Of a stretch of 64,000 nucleotides of DNA, positions 57,101 to 64,000 are shown one piece after another (positions within the stretch are counted from its first letter, which is position 1; each line of letters opens with the position of its first letter). The position numbers and the translations under genes were made by a program. The stretch is taken from the NCBI GenBank assembly GCA_018398805.1, contig JAGFBZ010002140.1, positions 248,001-312,000 on the forward strand, written 5' to 3'. Origin of the DNA: Hirundichthys speculiger. Lineage: Eukaryota; Chordata; Actinopteri; Beloniformes; Exocoetidae. The notes under the pieces were generated by a model, which was not told where the DNA came from, did no database searches, and saw only the letters and a list, made by a program, of their open reading frames with translations.

Positions 57101-59446
57101 GAGACATGCTAATGTGTGCTCAGCTTTTTACCTTTGAGGTAAAAGACACAAACAGCAGTCCTTCCACTTCGTCCAGCTCTGGCTGCATGGCGACGGGCAG
57201 CGACAGGCTGTGGACCACGGTGGTGGCGGCGGTGGCAGCGGGGGCGGCGGGCGCAGCCTTCCAGAGCCTCCCCCTGGAGTTCGCCCAACGCCTGTTCTTC
57301 ATCCTCCTCTTCTTGCGAAACCGAGGCGACGATCCCGGCGTGGACGTCGAGGAGGAGGGGTTCGTGGGGCTAGCTTTAGGAAACGGTGACATTTTTAACC
57401 TCTTTAAGTCTTGCTGGTCCTCGGGGGTGGCGCAGGTGGCGTTCTCTTCCCTGGGCTCAGCGGGTGTCTGGACCAGCACCAGCTCACCCAGGGCGTGTTT
57501 ACCCCTGATACAGGGGACATATGTGTCACCAGTACCGGAAGGGTTGGACATGATGGGCTTCAGCACCAGTCCTGGTCTCTGGAGTGGTGGACGGGGGGGT
57601 TGGGCCGCTGTTGCTCTTTACGCTGTAAAACAGAGAAACGCAGATGCAGACGGCGCCGATCTTATTACGGCACATTTATTTCAAAGGGAACAGCACGTGG
57701 CAATTTAATTATAATAAGCTCAGTTAAGACGTCTAATGGCCAAAATGCCGTTTCTCCATCTCCACTGTTTGATGTGCTCAAAGTGCACGTCACTTTGATG
57801 TGCACGTGCCCCGCGATGCTGCGTCTGATGCAAATTCAGGGAGGCGAGAGATCGAGGAAGACGCCTGAGATCGACTTCAGCTCCAAAACCAGAACCCAAC
57901 AACAAACACTTTCACTGACATCAGTCCGCTCTCTATAACCGACGGCAAAACTGTGCGTATGTGTCAAACACGAGGCCCGCGGGTTAAATGTGGCCCGTCA
58001 CGTCATTTTATGTGGCCCTCAAGAGCTTGGACATTATTGGCTTAAATTTTAAACCGATATTTTAAGACTTAAAATAAGCTTACACCGCTTTAAAGCGCAT
58101 ATTGAGAATAAACTACATTTCCCATCATGCATTTCGTCGTTACCCACAACAATAATGGTAGCTATGAGCAAGACAATTTTTCAAAACCGATGAACTTAAG
58201 AAAAACCTTTACAAACTAACCCCAACATGTCCAAGAAAAGTGTCTTTTGTGTTATGAGGCGGGTCAAAGAGTTTAATCCACGTAGGCATTTTGACAGCCA
58301 ACAGAGCTAAGTATGCTAAATTTAGCCTGCAAGAAAAACAAAGAAAAAAACCGCTTCCGCTTCTGAAACCAAAGTAATGGATACTCTCAGTGATGTTTAC
58401 CACAAACCCTGAATTTAATATAGTGGCCACGGTTACATGATGTTTTTTAATTCTGAATTAATAATTCCGAATTAAACTATTTTCCTTCGAGTTTACATGG
58501 AAATAGTAATTCCGAATTGAGGTTTACATGGAAACACGTTTGTTCAGCTTTATCCAATTCCGCTTAAGGTCTGGGGGTTGGGAAGAGTTCTGATTGGATG
58601 GGGGTGGGGGGGGGGGTGGACGTCTTTACGTCTACCGGAAGAAAACAAACTTAGCAACAACTCGATTAGCAACAACATTCCACTTTTTATGTTTCCTGCC
58701 ATCTGTTCTTTTAATTATTTCCAGTTCCTTCAAGCTATTTATTAAATAAATCATCTCTGCTCTTGACCACCGTTTACTGCGTGCTGCCATCTTGAAACTT
58801 TGTTTTGAAAACAAGCCCAGCGCGGAATATAAGCGTCATCGCGACAGACAGGCAAGAGAACGAGCATGCGCAGAAAGAAGGGAATTAATTTAAAGCGGAA
58901 TGAGTGTATACATGACGGCGGAATTATTTTATTCGGAATTAAAATCAGAATAAACCAGACACTTAATTCGGAATTAAGTTTAATTCGGAATTGTCATTTT
59001 CATATGGAATTAGGTGTTTACATGGTAACTTTTATTTGGATTTAACTTTAATTCTGAATTAAAGAGGAATTAAACTTCCCATCTAAACGCACGGAGTGAC
59101 TTAAATATTTGAAACTTGAATACATAAATACAAAAACCATTATTTAACAATAAGGTGTAATTTAATTTATTTAGATTTTTATTGCATTTTGTTACATTCA
59201 TGCTGTCAATCTGGCCCTTCGAGGGCAACCATGATGCTGATGTGGCCCTCAGTGAAAATGACTCTGACCCCCCTGGCATATATGAACACCGTTACTAGCT
59301 TTCCATTAACCCATTTGTTGGTATTAATGTGACAGTTTAATTAATATTAGCTGATAAGGCAGTCAGCGGGGCCTCTTGCTGCCTCATAAAGCTTCTCTGA
59401 GACGTGCGCTGCTTGAACTAATCGGTGTAATGTATGTATGAATGAG

Positions 59447-59484
<38 letters not shown>

Positions 59485-62400
59485 AGTTCTTCTCTAGAAT
59501 ATTTTATTGTAATCTGATGTGAACACAGAAACAATTACATATAACCATTTCAAAAATGATTTTTAATAGTCGAGCACATTTGCAGAAAAAGCCTCATCAG
59601 CCATCTATGGAGGCAAAAAAAATGTTAAACAAAAATAACCACTTGTTAAGTGTAATTGGAGGTAGCAGGTCCAGTTAATTGTTATATTACATTAAAGTCA
59701 TATTTCCCTAATGTGGCTCTCTGAGTCGCTGATGTGGTCACGTTTGAAGTAAAAAATGAACGATATTACCGTGAAGTAGGGGTGAGTATTGGCAAGAACC
59801 TCACATTATGATATGCATCATGATACTTGGGCCACGATACGATATTATCACGATATTTGCAATATTCTACCCAGTTAATAATAAAATACCCAGCTTGTGA
59901 GCACTTTTAAGAGTCTTAGTTTTCATTTCGAGCAATTCCTTCTGATGACTGCGAGTTTTGTGAGATTTCTTGGCTGTCGGTCGGGATTTTCTGTGACGTT
60001 TTGGTCAAGTGACTGTAGGTCTCAGTCTCCAGAGCCCAGAGCATGATCACACCACCTCCATGCCTTCCAGTTAGACAGCCGCTTTGATAAAGGTTTTATG
60101 CTTTATGTTCCCCCCCAACATCTTTTACTTGTCTCAGGAATAGGGGTGAGTATTGGCAAGGACCTCGCAATATGATATGTATAATGATATTTGGGTTACG
60201 ATACGATATTATCACAGTATTGCGATATCACGATATATTGCGATATTCTACCCAGTTAATATCAACATTAAAAGTAGAGATGAAAAATGAAGTTGCTGTA
60301 TATGTTCATCAGATGATATTGATAATTCAGAGGACAAATTGAGTCAAAACTATTTGCTTCAAAACAACCTATTTATTGTTTATTATTAGTGTTTTTGCAC
60401 GTTTAAGTAACCATTAGTAATCAATAACAAAATTGTTATTAGGAGCTGAAAAAGAAATCGATATTATAGTGGGCGGCCGAAAATCGTGATATATTGCCAA
60501 ATCAATTTTTTTCACACCCTTACCGTAAAGTGGTCAAAAAAGGAGTTAAGTTGAAGTTGCTGGTACATCTGACAATAACGGGTCAGATGTGTCACAGTTT
60601 TAAACTGTAGAAAGCTGATCCTTCCAGCAACATTAAAACTAACGAGATGGAGCGAATAAAGACCCTTTCAGCCGCGGTGGTCAATACTGACAGATTTCCT
60701 GGACTGATAACGGTGGTGTTGAGTAGCGATTTACAGCTGCAGAACATTAACAGCAACCAATAAGTCACTGCCTCGTGTGGATCAGGTAGAACCGTCGTTA
60801 TCACGTCTGATGAGAAAGGACCACAGTAAACTACCACATAACACAGCAGATCATTTACTGTCTAAGACGTAATGCAAAAATCAAACTCATCAAGTGACCC
60901 TAACCGTCTTTTTTTCCCAGACATTAACGCGCGTCACATTTCCTGGCCGTAATGTGTAATATGAAACGACGCATCCGTCCCTCACTGAGAGGCATCTGTC
61001 GACGTGAACGACGTCTCACACAGGAGTTTTTACGATCAAGAGGAGCTGATCTCCACGAGATCGGCCTCAAAGAGGGTATAATTTGTCAGACAGGAAGTAC
61101 AATGAGCGTGCACCCGCTTCCTTTGTGAGCCTAAAAAAAGCTGTAGCTAATAGGAAGCAGCGGCGCTGAAACCTCTGGGGATAAATAAGCAAAGATATCA
61201 ATATTGGTGGCTGTGAAGCTCTTTATTGTGTTTCTGGATGCGGAGGGTTTCTCTGACGCTGCGTTTGGGTCGGACCAGCGCCGACATGCGCAGCTTCTAC
61301 TCAGCATGAAGTTTTCACCTTATCACAAGCGCAACTCTAAAAAAAATTTTTAAAAAAACAACTAAAAAAAAAACAAGAGTTGTCATGTTTTTGGAGTCGG
61401 CCACTCTCGTCTGTCTCAAGGTCAAGGTTTAGTTGACAGCTACAGTTTTTTCTTGAAGTGTGATCAAATGTTTAAGCAAACATAAAGACATCAGGACAGA
61501 TGTTTTCTGTCTGAAGCAGGGCTGAGCAGTTAACTAAAACTGACATTTAGAACAATTTCTTCAATTTTTCCCTCATAAATCAGTGATTACTCATGACCAT
61601 AACCCTTAAAACATACTACTGTATTTGCATTTAAACCAAAATATGACCTTTTTCATGTTTTCACTCCTAGTATCAGGTTTCCCTTTAACTGTTCAAAATA
61701 TTCCATAAATGCCCATCAATAGTTAATCTCCGTGTGTGTTCCCTTCACTTAAAGACCACAAAGATATGAGCTCTCAGATTAGAAAAGTGCTGATACTTAA
61801 AGCAAAAAGCTTCTCGGTGATCAACGAGGACAAAACAACTCAAATAACTGTCGTTAGAGGTAAAATGTTACAATAACCAACACCCGACATCCTAAAAAAG
61901 CATCTAAGACGTTTCTGTAAAGTCAAACGTTCCTCCTCAACGTTGTTCAGGTCTGATCCAGAGCTACTGGACGTCCATACTGGTAACCTGCTTTTTCCCT
62001 CCACAGGTATGAATGTTTGGCAGGTGTGTTCAGTAGAGACAGAAGAGTCAGTGGATTGTTATCAGTGCTCTGTGCTGGTCTGTTATTGTAACATTTTGTG
62101 CCAAATCAAAATCTGTTCTCAGAAACGGTCCAACTAAGAAGGCTTTCAGAAACGTCTACGGGGCCCGAGGTGCTCAGAGCGACCCTTAAACTTCTGAATG
62201 TGGGTGAGGTGGGTGGGGGCTGTTGCTGACTTGCTGATTGGAGACACTATGGACAAGGGATGATGTCATTCAGCTGCATAATGTCTCCTTCGTGTGCGAG
62301 CCGTCTTTTCTCCTTCAACACCACCATTATGTACAGAAACGGCGAGCAGAAGCACGAATATCATCTTCAGCACCTCCAATATTTTTTGTGTCTTTTTAGT

Positions 62401-64000
62401 TTTTATTCTTTTATTTCATCGTTTTCGTGTACGTCTTTTCTTTTTGGCGGCTGACAAACAACAACAGTGTTGCACTACCGCTGCCATGTGGTTTGGAGCT
62501 ACTTTACGTGCAATCGGCTCCGTTGCTGTCAGTGAGGACGCGGCGGCTGAAGGCACTGAGTAGGTTGGTTCTGTTACAATTACAGCCTCCGGGTTTCAAC
62601 CAAGAACTCCCACCAGAGGAAACACACATCAGGTCTGACTTCAATACGGCCCAAGACGCATTTACATTCATTAAAATGTAGGGATGCACAATAACTGTTT
62701 TTTAAAACCAATACTGATAACTTTCAGCTCCTAAAGGCCGATACCGATAACCGATAACACACACACATATACCTGAGATCATTACATCAATATTATGAAC
62801 AAAATCAAAAACAGTTTTGCCTCTTTAAATGAACAGAAATTTATTTTATCCCAATGAAAAACTATGCAATGCTGCATTTAAGGTGTAACGTAAATTCCTC
62901 CGTTTCCTTGTTTGCTAGTCGTTCTTTCAGCCTTTTCTATTTTTTATGTGTAACATCTGTTAAAATACTGCAAATATCAATTAAAATCAGCAACTACCAA
63001 AATGATTATGCTGACGTTACTTAAACATAACATTCACTGCCGGTCATTCAAGGCTCAGAGGGAGCGAGACACTGCCGTGTTGACAGAAATATATGTTATC
63101 GGGGCTATTCTTCATGATATCGGACCTATCGAGATGACGTCATAATTTCCTGTTATAGTTATGGGGTCGATAATCATCGTGCATCCTTATTAAAATGTGC
63201 CTGAATGTGACCTAAATGACCAAATTACACCTCAAATATTTCCAGGGTGCATCCCTCCACCTTTGATCCAAGATTCGAATGGGGGAAAAGGGATGACATT
63301 TGGATATTTGAGCATTTATCTTTCAACTCAAGCTCCTCAGTTTATTTCATCATTCAAGTTCCTGATGTGCTAGAATTCAGCAGCTGAGACGTGGTTTCAA
63401 CAGTTTACAGAAAAACACCTCCTGTTCATTCTGGCAGCTCCTGGTAATTAACTTCTGGTATTTAACCGGTGACTATGAATGACAATACACCAAATCAATA
63501 CCCTGCAGACACAGCAGAGCGATCACAGCTGTTCAGATCACCGTCGCCATGACATGTAGTTACTTTTCAGAGGAGGCGAGCCTCAAGCTACATTTAATAT
63601 ATTGCAATTCAAGACACAAGGCTCACAGACACTGTGACGCGGTTGGGGGAGGGGCATTATTACATCATAATGCATCCTTTATTCCAGATAACCATCAGCG
63701 CGACTCAAGACGGAACAAATCAAAAGTGAAACTCCACTGACTTACCTCAAATCCACCACTTCCTCCTGATGTTCGCCGGGTTCAGCGGGTCTCGGAGCCG
63801 AGGGCTCGGCGTCTGCCGTCTTCACGGGCTGAGCGTCTGCGAGCGTCCTGTTCAGGCGGGGGTTGTGCCCGTCCTCCCTGAAGCCCTTCGCAAAAGGGTT
63901 GTGGTTGATTTTCAGCTGAGTGATCCGAAAGTTCTGGTAGGTCGTCACGGCCATGAACTCGGTTTGTGGGAACGTGAACGTCATGCTCTCGGGTCCCATG
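42547..64000 (-). CDS. mga: MGA, T-box/bHLH-zipper MAX-dimerisation protein (5' end beyond window)
   Basis: Minus-strand gene for the MAX gene-associated protein, a nuclear repressor that binds T-box sites and, with MAX, E-boxes, and is a scaffold of the PRC1.6 Polycomb complex. Coding exons in gene order: 63746-64000 (partial), 57132-57576, 56901-56997, 55599-55712, 55390-55515, 53732-53842, 53187-53550, 51539-51746, 51136-51370, 50804-50988, 49493-49709, 49172-49386, 48838-49077, 48487-48709, 46975-47594, 46794-46879, 46654-46684, 45477-45641, 45272-45383, 44534-45184, 42547-43364. All are GT-AG, and phases join to give about 1,838 residues in this window with no internal stop. Human MGA is about 3,065 residues, so this orthologue is shorter in the middle, or exons were missed in the 6.2-kb first intron. 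It could be one of two teleost mga paralogues. The acceptor at 57576 is the least certain. Confidence 0.93.
43407..44490. mobile_element. hAT element (GCGTTAAC/ATTAATCGC family)
   Basis: Ends TAGGGCTGGGCAACAATT and TTGCCCAGGCCTA, flanked by TTAAAAAC/TTAAAAAT (7 of 8). Subterminal repeats are ATTAATCGCGATTAATCGC on the left and GCGTTAAC on the right. It is 1,084 bp. No intact transposase is present, only decayed frames. Confidence 0.85.
45272..45641 (-). CDS. mga: mga bHLH-zipper exons
   Basis: Exons 45477-45641 and 45272-45383. The first has an Asp run, then [29 protein letters not shown] and helix 1. The second begins [20 protein letters not shown] and continues as a leucine-zipper-like helix. 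The basic region keeps His, Glu and Arg at E-box contact spacing (H-x3-E-x2/3-R). This pairs with MAX to bind CACGTG. The loop is longer than in MAX. Confidence 0.9.
46085..46524. mobile_element. hAT MITE family A, 440-bp copy
   Basis: Perfect 8-bp duplication GTCACCAG at 46077-46084 and 46525-46532. Ends are TAGAGCTGAGTGATT and CGCTACAGCCCTA. It is a deletion derivative of 30748-31947. Confidence 0.92.
46654..47594 (-). CDS. mga: mga exons before the bHLH: low-complexity and acidic
   Basis: Exons 46975-47594, 46794-46879 and 46654-46684. The 620-nt exon has [10 protein letters not shown] and [12 protein letters not shown], which correspond to the Ser/Thr/Gly-rich segment with LRISPP in mammals but much shorter. 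The next exon has [20 protein letters not shown], a conserved acidic block. The 31-nt exon is among the smallest and joins phases 2 and 0. Confidence 0.82.
47808..48225. mobile_element. hAT MITE family A, left-truncated copy
   Basis: Body and right end (CGCTACAGCCCTA) match family A. The left terminus is missing and the copy begins at about TTTTATCGATTCTG. Confidence 0.78.
48487..51746 (-). CDS. mga: mga middle-region exons (seven exons)
   Basis: Exons 51539-51746, 51136-51370, 50804-50988, 49493-49709, 49172-49386, 48838-49077 and 48487-48709. Conserved pieces include [20 protein letters not shown], an RNA-polymerase-independent hallmark of MGA, and the [18 protein letters not shown] segment. 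An acidic stretch [13 protein letters not shown] precedes [16 protein letters not shown]. The last exon holds [20 protein letters not shown]. The order matches mammalian MGA. Confidence 0.85.
50030..50720. mobile_element. hAT MITE family B with internal duplication
   Basis: Perfect 8-bp duplication GCTGCTGC at 50022-50029 and 50721-50728. Ends are TAGGAATGTGAAAAAA and GCGAGATCCTA. After a family B right end at about 50410 a further copy of the subterminal part follows, so the element is longer than the basic form. A similar long form occurs at 59777-60522. Confidence 0.85.
51136..51370 (-). CDS. mga: mga exon with the conserved cysteine-rich domain
   Basis: Encodes [13 protein letters not shown] and then [17 protein letters not shown]. 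This is the invariant Cys-rich MGA-specific domain (I believe the Pfam family once called DUF4801, from memory). Eight Cys and one His are spaced as in mammals, suggesting metal binding, which is inferred. The preceding exon (51539-51746) carries [14 protein letters not shown] and [14 protein letters not shown]. Confidence 0.92.
51834..52896 (-). mobile_element. hAT element family C with BED-finger relic
   Basis: Perfect 8-bp duplication GACAAAAC at 51826-51833 and 52897-52904. Ends are CAGGGATGCCGATAACTG and ATCGTGCACCCCTA. On the minus strand a frame near 52380-52500 reads [20 protein letters not shown], then [11 protein letters not shown], with the second cysteine of the finger lost. Confidence 0.9.
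53187..57576 (-). CDS. mga: mga exons after the T-box (six exons)
   Basis: Exons 57132-57576, 56901-56997, 55599-55712, 55390-55515, 53732-53842 and 53187-53550. Conserved islands: [11 protein letters not shown] and [39 protein letters not shown] with [53 protein letters not shown]; and [16 protein letters not shown] with [12 protein letters not shown]. These match mammalian MGA in order. Introns carry hAT copies at 54529-54963 and 55813-56865. Confidence 0.9.
54529..54963. mobile_element. hAT MITE family A, 435-bp copy
   Basis: Perfect 8-bp duplication ATTTACGC at 54521-54528 and 54964-54971. Ends are TAAAGCTGAGCGATT and CGCTACAGCCCTA. Confidence 0.92.
55813..56865 (+). mobile_element. hAT element (ACGGTA family) with frameshifted BED relic
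   Basis: Ends TAGGGATGGAACGGTTACC and CGTTACATCCCTA, flanked by CTCATAAC/CTCGTAAC (7 of 8). Near 56014-56180 the plus strand reads [11 protein letters not shown], a poly-T slip, then in another frame [14 protein letters not shown]. This is the start of a BED finger as in ZBED1-like transposases. Confidence 0.82.
57955..59276 (+). mobile_element. hAT element (gggccac family), copy 2, carrying a Harbinger-like insert
   Basis: Starts near TGTCAAACACGAGGCCCGCG and ends GAAAATGACTCTGACCCCCC, the inverse of 6596-7191. The plus strand keeps more of the transposase N-terminus ([23 protein letters not shown]). It is interrupted at about 58425-59095 by another element. Confidence 0.75.
58425..59095 (-). 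mobile_element. PIF/Harbinger-like element with Myb/SANT relic
   Basis: Terminal zones are dense in AATTCCGAATTAA and TTACATGGAA motifs, repeated in both orientations. On the minus strand at 58632-58814 a frame reads [20 protein letters not shown], then [18 protein letters not shown], the Myb/SANT-like protein typical of Harbinger elements. No DDE nuclease remains. Boundaries are approximate. Confidence 0.65.
59447..59484. repeat. Poly-C tract (38 C)
   Basis: Uninterrupted C run in the long mga intron. Confidence 0.92.
59777..60522. mobile_element. hAT MITE family B, long form
   Basis: Ends TAGGGGTGAGTATTGGCAAG and TTTTTTCACACCCTTA, flanked by CCGTGAAG/CCGTAAAG (7 of 8). A second family B start at about 60145 shows an internal duplication separated by a unit with GAAATCTCACAAAACTCGCA-inverse sequence. 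Confidence 0.85.
60531..62670. other. Long mga intron, no recognised features
   Basis: About 2.1 kb of unique-looking sequence with scattered short open frames. None has splice context, and no element ends were seen. A missed mga exon here cannot be excluded. Confidence 0.4.
62679..63189. mobile_element. hAT MITE family C, 511-bp copy
   Basis: Perfect 8-bp duplication TTAAAATG at 62671-62678 and 63190-63197. Ends are TAGGGATGCACAATAACTG and ATCGTGCATCCTTA, with CCGATAAC repeats inside the left end. Confidence 0.92.
63746..64000 (-). CDS. mga: mga exon with the C-terminal part of the T-box
   Basis: The window cuts this exon. It encodes [20 protein letters not shown], then [19 protein letters not shown], the last strands and recognition helix of a T-box, followed by a linker ending EEVVDL. 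The donor is AG|GTAAGT. The N-terminal T-box lies to the right of the window. Confidence 0.95.

Overview
The window is vertebrate nuclear DNA, almost certainly from a ray-finned (percomorph-like) teleost. It holds many small exons with canonical GT-AG splice sites, several introns of only about 70-100 bases, and a dense load of teleost-type DNA transposons. No bacterial features, CRISPR arrays, rRNA genes or functional tRNA genes were seen.

Three genes are visible. (1) At the left edge a plus-strand gene ends; only its last coding exon (1567-1725) is convincing and I could not name it. (2) mapkbp1 (JNK-binding WD40 scaffold, paralogue of WDR62) is on the minus strand from its start codon at 35050 to its stop at 3461. 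I resolve 33 coding exons whose phases all join. They sum to 4,621 nt, which is 1,540 codons plus one extra base in exon 9. (3) mga (T-box plus bHLH-zipper MAX partner) is also on the minus strand. It enters from the right edge inside its T-box exon and ends at 42547, with 21 coding exons in the window. In mammals MGA and MAPKBP1 are also neighbours in this order and orientation, so the microsynteny is conserved. The unnamed gene and mapkbp1 end tail to tail with poly(A) signals about 30 bases apart.

Introns and the 7.5 kb intergenic stretch (35051-42546) are crowded with transposon remains. Most are non-autonomous hAT elements: 11 copies carry perfect 8-bp target-site duplications and five more match at 7 of 8 positions, spread over about eleven families. 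Several keep fragments of a transposase N-terminal BED-type zinc finger. Also present are three near-identical Tc1/mariner-like MITEs, four pogo/Tigger-like elements with TACAGTGATCCC-type ends, a Harbinger-like element with a Myb/SANT relic, LINE tails, two tRNA-derived SINE copies, a fold-back element, an Expander/RTE-like repeat and two arrays of an ~80-bp tandem repeat with an ACGATAATTATCGT palindrome. Some elements are nested three deep or chimeric.

I found no new multi-gene system. The most unusual signals are the hAT element that carries the 80-bp array (a second array occupies another mapkbp1 intron), a chimeric hAT element, and an apparent frameshift in an otherwise intact mapkbp1.
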